A DNA stretch of 64,000 bases from Gymnorhina tibicen (lineage: Eukaryota; Chordata; Aves; Passeriformes; Artamidae): the NCBI GenBank assembly GCA_013399875.1, contig VXAZ01009467.1, forward strand, positions 186,001 to 250,000, in the 5' to 3' direction. The notes below the pieces were generated by a model that saw nothing but the letters and a program-made list of their open reading frames with translations, ran no database searches and was not told the DNA's origin. The translations under genes and the position numbers were made by a program. Of this stretch, positions 34,646 to 48,765 are shown piece by piece (the stretch's first letter is position 1; each line of letters opens with the position of its first letter).

Positions 34646-37600
34646 GTTTGTTCCATTGACAGGGTCTTTGTCAGCATGAGTTTCAAATGCCACAACTCGC
34701 ATTTAAAAATACAAACAAAACCATAAAAGACACTAGAAACACAGGGACCACTATGACAGGGTTTTATGATTATAATGGGAAACAGGAAATACTTTCATAG
34801 GCACAAATCTGGGAGACACTGAAGGGAGAACTTTAAAATATATGCACATACTTTTCAGGGATACAGACTTTTTAAAGCACATTTCTAGGATTCCATTATT
34901 GGAAACCTTTTAAAATATTTAGACATGATTAGATCAAACATTTCCCTACAAAGCCCAATGAATGAGGTATGGCATTTCAGCTGTCTGAAAGACAAGACTG
35001 CAGAGTGAAGCCTAGGGGAGGAGAAGAGACTTTAAGCTTCACTGACATATACTCCATAGAAAAGGCATGCTAGGCAGACTTTTTGGGTCAGTGGTAATCA
35101 GCAAGAACATTAAAGACTACGTGTACTGTAACCATGGAAAAAATCTATTTATTCTCTTAATAGCAGAAGCAGTCACAATGGTTGTGGTGAGCAGCCAAGT
35201 GAGGGGCCACTTACTCTCCAGCCGAGTCCTACTGAAGCCAGTGGTGCTACAAAACTACACTGGTGGTGAAGTCAGCTTGTCAGAGCCCCAGCACACCACT
35301 GTGCTCCTAAGCTGCATAGGCACGCTCTGGTTTGGCACCATCTGGTTAGGAGACAGCTTCAGCAGAGCCAGATCTAATGAAAATGTTCTTCCCCACCAAA
35401 AGCACGTCAGTGAATGCAAAAGGACACTGATGATCAGTATTGAACAAATGCATCACCCGCCCCCTGACTCACACACTAAGGAAAGCTGTTGCACTTTATG
35501 AGGTGCTTGGTGTTGCTAAAATCAGATGTCAAGAGGCTCAAATCCCTTGCTCAGGTTCATATTATTTTCTTGTTGCTCTGTTTGAAATTCTTGAGCTGTT
35601 AAAAGCAAGACAGTCTTGCTGACTGTCAAGTCATTCAAATCCCAGATTTCATTCCCCATTAAAACAGTACACAGTGACAAGAAACAGATCCTTATTTTAC
35701 TCCAGCAGAGTTTTCCCCTCAAATTAATCATTCACACTATGAGCAATTAAAGAAAATGAAATCTATACACAGCACTTGGATAGATACTGCACTTGAGTGT
35801 ATGTAAACAGGCTCCAGCTTGTTTGAATCAGATTTTAATTACCTTATGATCAACTGGAAATCTTATGTGGATGACATAGGGCCCTTTCCCAAACTTAAAA
35901 AATACAACTTTAAAATAAGACCCATTCCTTCAAAGTAAACCCCCAAATAACCAGACAGTCTCTTCAGAGGTTGTTCTTAGGTGTGGCTGGCTTAAAGGTT
36001 TATTACTCTTAAACTCACATTAAGGAAAAATATCAGGACTTCAGCAAGAGTGAGTTAGGACAGAGGCTATCAAAAATCTTTCAGCAAAGAAAGACCCTTG
36101 AAATTATTTTGAGTACTCCCTCCTTCTGCTTAGTCCTCTCTAATGTCTGTCTGCCTCATCACTCAGTGCTACCTTAGTCAAGAGGCACAGAGAGCCCAAA
36201 GCAAGTTTGATTCTAAGTATTATTGACAGCAACAGTCTCAGGAGAAGAATCAGGAGAAAACTTCATGAAGAGGTCACTTGAGGAAAATCCATAAAACCTT
36301 CCATCACATGGTGAAGACTTGCTCCTGCCAAGGACCCGAAAGGTCTGGCTCCAAACTCTGCAAAGACCTTGCAAGACCACCTCGTACACAGAGTCACAAC
36401 TTGTGTCTCCTGCAAAGCTGTCTGACAGGAGGATGCTACAAGTGTCAATATTTGCCTGCTTGTCCCAGAGTCTTCACGATGGGCACAGCTACTTTTAAGA
36501 GGAAAGCAAGGAAGCAGTCACTTGGCACTCAGTGTGTGGGGAAATATCCAGCCAGACAAATGGAGCTAAGGAATGCAGCAAATAATTCAACACAAAAACC
36601 AGAAGCCTGGGTTTTAGCAGGTACCTGGAGCTTCCACATTTCAAATTCTAATAGTACAGGCTCAAAATATAGAAAAGGATCCTGGAAAATAACAGGAGAG
36701 AAAGCTTTGCCTCAATGAAAGCACTTGCTAACTTTTAAGGAATGACAAAATTACCTATACACATTGCAATTACTGACCACCTTTCCTTTCCTCTGCTCCT
36801 GGAGCCAGAGCACCTGCACACCATCACAACATTACAGGTCTCATTTAGTGTGTGTTGTGAGAATTGTTATGTAAGACTGAGTTCACTGTTCCATCCTGGA
36901 AGTGCTCTGTGTTTTGGGAAGCTACAGGCTGGCGTTTGTTACCCATCAGAACCAAGGTGTCAAGCATATGATGCTGCTTTTTCAGCAAGTAAAGAGCCTC
37001 TTGCTGGCATAGAAGCAAGTGAGCAGCTTTCCCAGGAGTGTTTTTGCAGGATACCGGCTCAATATTTTAAAAAAATTTTAAAAGTCAAGGATTATGTATG
37101 ATGAACAGCTGGAGAATGTTAAACATATTTTACTTTAGGTTTGGCAGAGTTTAGTAAATCATGATTTAATCACGCTCCCAGGCCATCACTGCAAGTGAAC
37201 TCTGGAAATGCTCAATAAGACATAAAGAAAGGATAAACAGAAGAATGGAAAAGACATTTTACCAGGAAGGACAGAGTCATTTGTTATTCAGCTTTGCAGT
37301 GAAATAAATGTGAAGATGTCTCAGAAACGAGAGATGAGAACAGCTATGAAAGAACACCATGTCACCTTCCTCCCTCAATCATGGGCACGCTTCAGCTGCA
37401 AACCTGGGCTGGACCTCTGGGTGGATGTCCCCACTCCACATACACAGGCACACACAGAGCTGTAGGCTCCAGAATGAGAACTGCCTGTTCTTTATTCTAG
37501 TAAGACTTCAATGTCTGGAAACACTGCCAGCTTTTTCAATCAGCTAGGCAGTGCATAAGCCCAGATAAATTAAAATTAGTTCCATGCAAGTTTTGAGGAA

Positions 37601-39715
37601 TACTGTCATATGCTTTACTGAAAATTAAGGGACAAGTCAGAAAAAGCTGTGAAACTGACTTCAGTGGCAGTGTTTAGCTGTCTGCATTTACCTTATTTGA
37701 GCAATTTTAGTAGCTGTAATAGCTAAGCCAATGCTCTGATTGATTTCTTATTAACACCACTTGTTCATTTTTTGTGGTTTCATTACCCTCTAGAAGCCAA
37801 AGGTTTATAGATTCTGGGCCAAATTCAGAAGCAAGGCTTGTAAAACTGATATAAACTATACTTGCATAAATTATATTCTACAAGATCTTCTTACGTCCAA
37901 AAGAAATGGGAAAACAAACTGTTAAACTGGAGGTCAAAGTGATTATGTGTGATTCGTTGCACAAGCCACACCATCTTCTGCCCTACTAACTGCTTGTGTG
38001 AACCAAAGAATACAAGACCCCTACGAGGTCAGACCAACATTCTGTGCAGCTCAGCAGCCTTATTTCAGTCCTTTGACTGGGCTTTTAGCTTACAGGGCAC
38101 TGTATTACATGGGTGACAGTACAGGAGCTGGCTCCATCCACTCTATACAAATCTGATGTGGCAGCAGCTCCCAAAAAATAAACGCCAGCAAAAGTTAACC
38201 ATGCCAAAAGAACATGCAATGACTTTTCTCCAGAGCACCCTGTTTCCAGCAATGTCTCCCTCTGGAATTTCCTGGAACAGAGCAGATGCCCCTGTATTTA
38301 TCAGCACTCAGCAGATCTCCCTTTCATTAGTGGCCCAAAAGTTTAGGTGAGGCGCTCCCCAGCTGGCCAAGGATTCACCTCACATAGCCTTGAAGTTGGC
38401 ACTTGCTGATTTGTTTTCATGTTTCCAACAGCCCTCTACAGCAACCAACCCTTCTGGTTTCCTTAGTGACAAACTACAGCAATCCAGGATTCTGGTCAGC
38501 AGCCTAACAGTGTAAACTTTATGTGGCTTTATTTCAACATTTCCACCTCTTTTTTTTAAGCATTATTTTACAAGAAAATAGCATAAAAATTAATAATTCA
38601 TTTTCCGGATTCATTTTTTCACAGACTTGTGACTTTTTATATTATAAAAAATATTTACATCACAATGCAAACATTTTAAAAACATTACTGTTTTCTGGTT
38701 TTCATGTCTCAGATTTTTAAAGGACTGTACAAAAATTTTGGAGTTTTTAGTAACAAAATTTCCATTCTAATTGTCCAATTTTTTTCCCCACTTACTACAT
38801 CTCTCCATGTTCTTTGTGAAATCACTCTGCTGATATAAATGAGGAAAACCCTACCTAGTGTCTTTAATTTTCTCCTCTGCCCTGAAACAAACTCCTCTCC
38901 CTTCCTTAATCACGTGCAAGTTACCAAAGAGGATAAAATTATGCAAAATTTTACAATACAAAGAAGTTTGCCAAGCATTCTCTTTTACAGGATAGCATGA
39001 GACAAAGTGGCAATCATCCCTTCTTACCAACATAGCTAAAGCTCCTAGCAAGTAGCTAGGTTGTCTTTAAATAGTTTTTTTAAAGCATTCAGCTTCTTGT
39101 CGTTCTAAACTTCTAATCGTTTGGCCAGAAAGATTGTTCTGAAAGTCCACAGAAGTTGAGGCTTGAGGGCTTTCTTACCTATGTGAGAATGGTACTTTTT
39201 CAGGCTTACTCTTGCCGAACATCCACACCTCCCAAGTTTTGGAGCAGGATGGCACAGTTGGCAGAATACAATGAAACCAGTCAAGAAGGTCTGTGTGAGC
39301 CATTTATCACTAACAGGGACTGCAGATGGGCCATGTTTTGACAGTCAGACACTTGAAACTTAAATACAAGGAGCTCACAAGTCAGTTGTGATGGACTTGC
39401 ACCTTAACACTGTTACAAAAATGGCATGTTTGCGAAATATTATCCATTTTGCCCCATGGAAACACAAGTTTCTAAAAATGAGCAACCAAATGAACAACTT
39501 TAACATGCTTTCAACTTGTCCTGTCTTGGGACTACTATTGCTGAGTCAGATTCCTGCTAGGAACTGGCTGGATTTCTGGAAGGAAGGTATTAAAGACTGT
39601 GGTGGAAGTTAATCCTTTCCATTTAAGCACATTTTAAAGGCTGCTGCCAGACACTAAGATATAGGACAACCAATACCATCTTTCCAAAAGGGAAAACTAG
39701 AAAAAAAAATATGGG
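34646..39715. other. Unique non-coding DNA
   Basis: No coding gene is recognised. Frames of 144 codons (35067-35501, plus) and 146 codons (36278-36718, plus) have no known domain and no exon context. A possible ancient repeat at 37.8 kb is listed separately. The region at 38540-38720 is strongly AT-rich. Confidence 0.5.
37814..37890 (+). repeat. Possible ancient amniote repeat fragment (MITE-like)
   Basis: CTGGGCCAAATTCAG at 37814-37828, followed by 'gtaaaactgatataaacta', resembles an old palindromic repeat of reptiles and birds that starts with CTGGGCCAAATTCAG and continues with GTGTAAACTGATATAACTC. I rely on memory of the family's look and cannot name it. Confidence 0.35.
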
Positions 39716-39770
39716 AAGGCAAGGCAAGGCAAGGCAAGGCAAGGCAAGGCAAGGCAAGGCAAGGCAAGGC
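39716..39770. repeat. (AAGGC)n microsatellite, 11 copies
   Basis: A perfect pentamer array preceded by an A-rich run and followed by 'aagagc'. The GKARQ peptide repeat of the frame starting at 39711 is simply this array read as codons. Confidence 0.95.
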
Positions 39771-42700
39771 AAGAGCACAAATTGCAGCCCCTTTTTAAAT
39801 CATTCTTTGGACAACGATGGCAACAGGCTGAAACACAAACAGTCTCCGTTCAGAATTAAGTCCATTTTCCACTTCAGAATCCACACTATAAAAATCAGTG
39901 TGCTTACATACGGTCAGGACCTCAATATGATACTTCCTGCCATTGTAAGCATGGAACAAATGGCTTCAGTTCAGATCTGTAAGCTGAGACTGTGTGTACT
40001 GAAGCCTTTCCTCCCAGCCCTGTGCCTTGCGGTGGCTGCCGGAGCCCCAGGACAGAGAAGATGACCTCAGTGGGCATCCTCACCACACCCAAAGCCAGGT
40101 AACAGAGACCCATGTCAGCCAAAAGCAACAGCAGCCCTTGTGGGCCCACGTGTTAGTTCTTTATGTGCAGACAATGGCCAAGAGGGCATCCCCACTGAAA
40201 TCAATGACAAAACTCACACGGCCAGGACATCATATGGGGTGCCTGGTGGGAGCTGGAACAACAGTGCCATTGCTTCAGCCACCTCAGAGAGAATGGGAGA
40301 CACCAAAAAAAAATTAAAAATTAAACCAATGGGGGATTTTGCTCTGAAGTCTTAAATTGAAAGAAAATAAAACTCCTTCAGAGAGTGATAAATATCATTT
40401 GCAGCTTTTATCTTAGCATCAGCTCAAAGTATTTCCTTCTTTTCTAATTAAAATAGGGATTTGAGTGCCAGAACAATGATCTCTAGTCAAAGACTCTCAC
40501 AGACGGAGGGATCACACCAACTCATTTCCTACTGGAACAATAAAATCAAACCAAGGTTTGGGAGACAGGCATTTGTTGCTATTATTCGAGCTGGCACCAT
40601 GCATGCTCTGCAGTACTTTGATGTGGCTGCCTTAGGCAGCTTACAACAGGAGTAATAATATTGTAAAATATAAACAATCCCAGTTAGCAGTTTGGGAGAG
40701 GATAAAAAAACCACAAAAAACCCCAACCCAGAGCCCCTGCTTTTGGAGCAAGAACCAGCATACTGCCTTTCTTGTTTGCAAGGCCTGCTAAAACTAACCC
40801 CAAATTTTAACAGTGCTAAGGCCATGCTCCTGAACATGCTGAAAGGGGAGATGGGTGCCAGCACAGAGACTCCCCTGAGCCAAGATGAACAATGCAGTCA
40901 TATCCCAGAGCTACCCCAAGTGTCCCCCTGACTACCAGTGAAAGGGCTCTCCTGATGACACGGGGGCTACAAAAACTTTAAATTGCCAACGAAAGTCATA
41001 ACTGTGGAAATAAATTTAAGTGCTGAGAAAATACTGCTCACATTCCAATGCTCCCCTGACACATAGGAGTAGGTAATTTTTAAAATCATTAACTGCTTTT
41101 CAAGTGCACATGGCAATGAAAGTGACAAAAGCGGGCACTGGAAAGAGCCATGAAGCATATCCACACATCCCATGCCATATGACCATCCTTTCAAAGGAGT
41201 GGAAAACAACACAGACATGCTGACCACTTAGGAGTAACACTATTTTCCTGATTCTGCACCAAGCCCCTTTTCCCTCCTCCCATCTTCTCACCTCTTCCCT
41301 TTCCACTGCCATCCTGATCCCATGCCTCTTGAAATCAGCAGACTTCCTGATCTGCTTTTAATGGCCTTTAGTCAGACTCAACAACACTTAAGGCTCTGCC
41401 ATTATGAGCAAACCCCACCAAGTCAGGAATTTCCGTCATAAGATGTGATATGCATGGGAAGGCATGGCCAGCAATGCTTGGAGAAAGGGCCTGCCATAGT
41501 GGAGTTGGAATAGGAGGTTGAACAGAATGACTAAAATCACAGAAATCCCAGTTTAGCGAGGGAAGTCTTAGCCTAGCCTTGAGATGGGAGGGCAAACTGA
41601 CTTTGTTTCAATAACTACAGTTCTGCAGGAGACAAAAAAAAGGCAGCACATATCACGAAATTAGAATAAAATTAATGGTATTAATGCTAAGAAGGAGAGG
41701 GCTCCAAGTAAATCCAAAACAGTTATTGTCCTTCTACTATCAATCGCTGTGCTGAAAGCCTTTGTATTTTAGAGCCTGAAGCCAAGATCACAAGCCTTAA
41801 GATTCATTAGATCAAAAGAAACAGAAAAACAGACAGATTTAAGGACATAACCGAACATATCTATTTACAGGTTTAATCCTTAAGGCACTGGCTGTTCCAC
41901 TCAGTCTGTACATGGATGATGGTATTGATGGTGGTGCTGTTCCAACTCTCTTATTGAAATACATTCAGATGGAGACATGAACACTGAGTTGTGTCTTCTA
42001 GAAGTAAACTTACAGCTATCAAAACCAGACAGTATTCCTCACTTCCTTTATCATATTATGTCCAGATAGATGGCATGCATAATATGCAATGCTGGTCACA
42101 GAATATGCAGCCTCTGAATCATAAAATGAAGACAGGTTTTAAGTCTATTCAGTGGCTTAAGAGATTAGAAGCATTAAAGAAGAGTGTTCTAGAGAAAAAA
42201 ATTTAAAATATGGCTGCTCCTTAGCATTTATCCAGATACCTGTAATTTAGAAATGAGTTAACAAGAGGAATGCCAAGAGAAAAAGATCTAAGCACTGTCA
42301 TAGGCACTGGCCAATTTTGAAAGAAAAAATCTCAATTCAACCGATTTTAACTCTTATTCTTATATAATTTTTAACTTTCTTTGCAAAAATAGAATGTACT
42401 ATCACTGCCAGGTAAAACTACCACTTCCAGATTAAACAACAAAATCTACCAAGACCGCCTCTGTAAAAATTGGAGGGGAAAAAACCCTATGGAAGCACAT
42501 AGTAAATGCAGCAGTAAAGTTCCTTTAAGTAGGATGGAAAATTGCCTCTTATTGCACTTACAGAAAACATAGCAATATGCCTATCAGGAAGTCCTCTAGA
42601 CAGACAACCCACCATTTATTTGTGTTTTGGATTTATTTTAAGATGGTTAGATCAGTTCCAAGTAAAATCACCTTAAAAGGGAGCTCATATGCCAGTCTCT

Positions 42701-45700
42701 GTCCATTATTGCCAAGTTCAAGTATTCAGACATCAGTAGTCAAATGCCATTGGCTCCTAAAACAGAGTCTGCATACATAACATCTAGGCAGAAGTACCAG
42801 GGCCCTGTGAGTTGTTTTATAAATGGTAGTTTAGTGCTCTTCATTTACCTTTACAGCTGTGAAGCTCTAGAGTTCAAAATACTAATGTTTACAACCAGAC
42901 TAGCTATTAACTTGTTTCTTTTTAAACTCAGAGAGCTAATGCTCAAATGAGCACATGACTCTAGTTTTTGGCAGTCCAAGATGGTCAGTAAAATCCCAGA
43001 AATTGTCAACACCGTCCAGAGTCTCAGCAAGCCTTGAACCAAGAGCAACAGTTCATCTACCATTCTACAAGGTGCTCTCCCATCAATGTTTTTTCCAAAC
43101 GGCTACTAATAGCATCTCTGGAACAGTACAGCCTACGCACAGAATGAATAAGATTAATAAAATAGCTGTTAATTGCATTCAGGAATAAAGCTGCAACAAG
43201 GTAAGAACAAAATGCCTTAGCTTCATTTGCACACTTTGCCAAGTGCGCTTGGCACAATGCATTTTTCTCATGCACAATTTACACTTAAAGGCAATGAAGA
43301 CCTTATAGAGTACTCTCAGCTTTACTGTTTCACTCACTCTCATCTTTCAGAGGCCACAACCTACTCCTAGGCCATCCACTCTTTCCTCATGTCATGCAGT
43401 GGCAAAGGGTCTGAAAACAATCAACCTAATTTCCACAGAGATGAGGCAAGCAGCACAATCACACACTTTGTTTTTTCCTGCAAAGCAATCTCTCTTAATG
43501 CTTGTGTTTTAAGCACAAAACTGTGTCTCTGCTTACAAAAGAAAACAAACAGTCCTAGCCTGACTTTAGGCCTGCACAAGGAAGCTGCCCCACTCCCCAC
43601 GCTTGTAACCATATTCCAAAACCAGACATCAGCCTCCCTCCCCTATGAAAATTTGCAGACATTATCCTCCCTCACCCATCATTGCTGCATGCAGCCTAAC
43701 AATCTCCCAAGCAAAGTTACCCTTTGAGGGCAAACACCTCCTTCTGAAAGGCCCTCCCACATGTCTCCTGTCATCAGAATGAGAAATCCACGTGCCCTGG
43801 TGACTGCTAGTTGGTGGCTACTCTGCCATGGGACACGGGATCTCATAAAGGAGTTCAGGCCATTCAGGCTCTAGACAATCAATTCCTAGCTGCATACCGC
43901 AGCAAGTTGCCACGATAACATCACTAACATCACTTCTGCCTCCATGCCAAGACAGGACAGACACTTTCTCCATGCAGTATCTCCCAAAATGTTTCAAAGG
44001 ACAGGTCACACTTGAGATCCTCAGCAGGGCTAGAACACCACTTTATCCAGTTCTACATCAATGTAGGGACAAGAACACAACTGTGAAAGAGTTAATCCTC
44101 CCAAGGTGGTATTTTTTTTTATTTTACCTTAGCTTAAGTGAATGTAATTTTGCAGCACAGGTATATGCTAACCCAGGTCTACAAGGACTAAAGCCTTTTT
44201 ATCTTCAAATCATCCATTCTACAAAATTTGTTTCTCCACACGCTTACAGTTAAGGTGATTTGTTCGAGCTTAGGTTTTTTGGTTTGTTCTTGACATGAGA
44301 AATGCGAAATTTTAGAGCTGAATGTTTAGGAAGTCATTTATATGTAACAAAGTATCCCACACTGTTTTAATTTTCCTGCTGATACTCACATGAGTTAGTC
44401 ACAGCACGTTTGTCAAACATTGCCCTTTACATTAAGGCTTTGGCAAGTATGATAAAATACAAGCACGAGCTCTATAAAATCATACTCACAACATGAATTT
44501 ACCTCTATAGCACTTAATTATAGAGGACAGCAGCAGTAGGGTGTGTATATTTGATGCTTTCTTAAGTTGCCAGATTATAGCAGAAGAACATGATTTTGAA
44601 CATCTGAGGACAAAGATATAAATATTAGCCCTTTTATACAGATAGGAGGAGGTTGTGCCTACTAACTGAGCTCCTACTCAATAAGAAAACATGTAAAATT
44701 AAGCAAGTCGCTCATTTTCTCAATAAAAGAAAGATAACACTGTTCCCAAGCTTAGTACCACTGATTAGCAGAATATACGCTCATTTACTGCTACTGTATA
44801 GCCTAGACATCCACTGGCCCTAAGTTCCATAATTAGCGTCCTCTGTTACAAGGATAGAGCATTACATTCATGTCAGAATGGAGGGGAGAACGAGAGGGGT
44901 GGGGGAAGATACTGTTCCATGTAAAAGAAGCTACTGTGTTTCCCTGGCTCTCTGCAGACGGGTTCTGTAGGTGGCCATTTAAACAACAAAGGAAGTTCAA
45001 GGGTTCAAACCAGATTTCTGCTCCTTAATGCACAGAAATCTGCATTTTTAAACTCAGTCTCCCTGCTGTGCAATTATGTATGAATTTAAGACTAGCCGTT
45101 TTCTTACAAGAGGCTGTGTTGTGCAAGTGGGAGACAAAATCAGGTCACCCAATCATAAGAAGTAAATTTCCCCCCACCAGCCACTGCGCTCTTGAGAGAG
45201 ACAAAGAGGAAAAGGCAGATTTTGTTACCTGCTCAAACTAGTCCAATTTCTAATCATATCCTTTGGAATTTTGAATACCTCTTCCATTTCCCTTCAGACC
45301 TAAGGACTAACAGGGGAACCTAATTAAACTGTAAGTAGTGCTGGGTAAAAATCAACACTTGCTAAGATTTGACAGAAAGAAAAGATCAGCCAAGATTGAT
45401 GCTACAAAATATACATCCCCTGTTTAAAACAAGGCACCTGTCCTTTCTGAGACTCCTGTGTCTATTCCAATATCATTCTCTTTCTCTTACTTGCCTTTGA
45501 ACACTTCATTAAAAGTTGCTTCTTTCCTCAGAGACATTTTATATATCCACTCAGTGTGTTCACAATGGTCCAAATGCACTGAAGGTCATTCCCTTCCAGA
45601 TCAAAAAGCCTAGAGAAGAACAGATTAGTCCCAATTGCTATGTTTCACCCCATTCCTCACCTTAGAACCTCTCAAACTGTCAGCAGAAATTCCTCCAATT

Positions 45701-48439
45701 TCACAGCAGCTTTGCACAGGCAAGAGAAGCCACAGCAACAAAGCCTGACCCATGAAGAAGCCTCCCTCACCCGCCACCATGTGATTAATGTTCGCACACA
45801 AAGAACATGAATATTTTACAACTCTCCAGAGGAAAAAAAAAACCAACAAAACACAAACAAATAATATCCCCTGTTGTTGGACCAGAATTCAGTTTTAGTG
45901 AACATGTCTGAGACAAAATTTCTATTGCTAAAACCAGCTGATTTCTTGTATGCTTTCACAGAGAAACCAGTAATAAGGGCTAAGGCTTTTTCCAGACAGA
46001 CATGGCAAAGGAAGTACATCAAGCCTAAACCACAGGACCATGTCTGTCTCATTTGCTCCCAAACATTACCTTCTGCACGATCATGAATGTACAGATGTGT
46101 TTGGAAGAGCCAACCAGGGAAGAAATCACCTCCCTAACTACTCTGGAGGAGATTACTCTCAAACCATCCAGCAATAATTGCTTCTATAGGAAAGATGTGA
46201 CCCAGGTCCATCATCTTCATTTATATATGGCAGTTCTGCTCTGCCAGCAGTTCTGTTACACAGCATAAATTCAGGGTGTGCTGCACTGTCTTACATAGGT
46301 TGGCTGTTCCAGGACTCCCGAACAGTGTCTTATATCCCTTCGGAGCAGTCATTCTTTAGTTTCTGTATTAAAAAATGAGTACTATCAGACATTTCTATTT
46401 ATTAGGTATTTAAAAAAATATTTTGTTGACCGAATGTCAACAGTAAATATGTCTTGTTATTCCAAGTTTATTTGAAAAAGAAATTGATGCTGTACACTAG
46501 AGATTACAAAGTTAATTCTGTTTAGTTTCAACACAGGCAATATACTGCACTAGATCAAAAAGGAAAAACAAATCAGAAAATGCCCTGATTCTCCAATATA
46601 GCCCCCAGTTCTAACCCTGACTCAGTGTAGTTCAGTGCTGAAGACCTGTGGATTAATTTGTGGTTAGTGCGCCAAGAAACAAAATCAGTCACTGGATCAC
46701 AGTAGTACCCTTTTTCTGTAAATAAGGAAAAGCCTGGGTTTTGGCCTTTCTCTCCCTATACAATGAACTACAAATGGCTGCAAAGAGTAAGAATTTAAAA
46801 TGTGTGAATTAACCTAATAATTGAAGATATTACAATTTACATACATGGATGGATAGATATTTAACCTGCGTGTATGTATCTGTGGATGTCAGAATTTACA
46901 GATAAGGTTGCCATGCTCTAACTGTGTTAAAGACCACAGTCAGACAAGCTGCATGCTTTCCCTTGCTGGGGTCACAAGACTACTTTTTGTGACAGTGGCA
47001 AAAGTAAAGGTAAGGACAATTTTGAAAACAGTCTTTTTTTCAGCCTGATTTACCACTTTTCTATCCGAAAGAGGCACCAGTGCATGGTCTACTGAAAACA
47101 ACCTTTTTTGTCTATAATTTTCTTCCTAATTTATGGAGCAAATTTTTTTCTGCCTGCACAGGCAAGGTGTCATAGACTATGTTCAGAGGAAAGAGAGGCC
47201 TCAGGTAGCCCCAAATGAGCTATTAAACATGTTTGTGACTTGTACTGAAGAGTTCTCCTGAAATGAGAGTGAACTTCAACAGTACAAGCCTAACTGCTGC
47301 TTCTTCAGCAAATGCCCCTCCAACGCTAGTTGAAGGACAACTTCTCTCTACAACCTTCATCCTCCAAGCACTTAGAAAGCCTCATTTTTCTTTGAATGCA
47401 TTTTCACAGGTCAGATGCAGGCATGGCATAAAGGAAGGAACTAAAAAATTAAGTTCTCCCAAACCTGTGCTAGTTTTGGGAGTGCAGCACAACATTCATC
47501 TCCAGACAAAACTGGCAACATCTAGCTGTGCATATTAATTCTGTGGTGGAGCCAGCTCTGCAAAAGCCAGAGGCAGGGACAGCCTGAAGGATAAGGAAAG
47601 CTTCAGCTGTGCTAGAGGCAGCTCAAGGAAGGAAATGGTAAAGCGAGGTAAGAAGCTGGACCCAGCCAAGTCCAGGACCCACTCAAAGCTGTTTCACATG
47701 AGGCATGTACGTGCATAAAGATTAGATGGAAAAATAAAAAGCAAGCCCAGCATTAAGAGTTCAGATGATAAATCCTTCCAGATGGGACCCGTGCACCACC
47801 GTTCTTTCTGTCCGATCTTGTGTTACAAAGGACTGAAGCCACAAAACTGCTCTCAGATCACACACATCTGTAGTGAACTAGATCCTCTTTGAATTCAATT
47901 TCAGCAGGTATTAAAAGCAAGGGATTTCTCTTTCAGCTCTTGTTAGCATTTTCATCCCATTCTGGAATTTGTCTATCATTTTTATCTTTTGATTTAGAAA
48001 TGTTAATAAAGATTGATGGTCTCCCTGAGGAAAAACAGGTGAGGAGATAGCACAAGTCGGATTATATCATCCCAATAAATCTTCCTTTCAAAACAAACAC
48101 AGCTTTCTCTTCCTGCAAAATACTGCTCTTTAAAGGCTATACTTTGTTTTTTAATAAAGAAAAAGTCTTTCAACTGTGTTAATGATTAGCAAATGACATG
48201 GCAGCTCACCAAGATGCTTAGGCCTGTAGCTTTAGTCACTTATCAGATTAATACACATTGATGAAGGATTCTGTATTCTTCACTTATAATGGCTGAAGTC
48301 ATCGAGTTTAGTGGGGGAAGACTACAGCACTGAGCCTGGAAAAATGGGGAGGATGGAGAGAGAAGCTAAGGAGAAAGGAGCTCCCAGAACACACTCATAA
48401 GGATACTGCTGTCTGCAGCCTCCTTTGACTTGTGAATGA
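39771..48439. other. Unique non-coding DNA
   Basis: Almost 9 kb without a recognisable interspersed repeat or gene. Open frames stay below about 115 codons and match nothing known. An A-rich run lies at 45832-45865. Confidence 0.5.
43237..43254. repeat. Short perfect inverted repeat
   Basis: TGCCAAG, a four-base TGCG spacer, then CTTGGCA form a perfect 7-bp dyad. It could be a protein dyad site or chance. Confidence 0.7.
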
Positions 48440-48765
48440 TACCGAGAAATAAAAGAGCTCCAGAAGCAGCTTATAAGAATAATTAGTGGCATGAAAAGAT
48501 CTACAGATGGAAAGACACTGGAGAGGTCTAATGTATTTAATTTAGATATAAGGGCACAAGAAAGAGGTACACAAAGGAATGAATAGTACAGAGAATTCTG
48601 GGATTCTTTAATTATCCAGCTTTGTAATGCAAGAACAAGTGGGTATTCAGAGAAATTAAACTAGTTCCAGAGAGTTCCCAGGCAATATACAGGTAACCAG
48701 CAGAGCTGTTGGCCATATTTCATCACTGAGGCCAAGAATTTTAGAAGAATTAGAAAAAAAACCCA
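48440..48765 (+). mobile_element. Ancient CR1 LINE 3' region, plus strand
   Basis: Words in the correct order for an old amniote CR1 lineage: 'ataagaataattagtggcatg', 'gaatgaatagtacagaga', 'gcaagaacaagtgggtattc', 'agagaaattaaactag', and 'actgaggccaagaatttta' followed by 'gaagaattagaaaa'. These match the sequence I recall from turtles, crocodilians and birds (GCAAGAACAAGTGGTCATTC...GAAATTAAA...TTGAGGCCAAGAATTTAG). High divergence and small indels mean a very old insertion. Limits are approximate. Confidence 0.65.

Noticed and set aside
35067..35501. 144-codon plus-strand open frame
   Set aside because: Has a hydrophobic stretch but no family resemblance or exon context.
36278..36718. 146-codon plus-strand open frame, Cys/Lys-rich
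   Set aside because: The cysteines show no zinc-finger or disulfide pattern, and an opposite frame overlaps. No family recognised.
39711..40064. 117-codon frame with GKARQ peptide repeats
   Set aside because: The repeats are only the (AAGGC)n microsatellite read as codons.
44950..45020. tRNA-like B box (GGTTCAAACC at 45002-45011)
   Set aside because: No matching A box at the right distance and the surrounding bases cannot form the T stem or acceptor stem.
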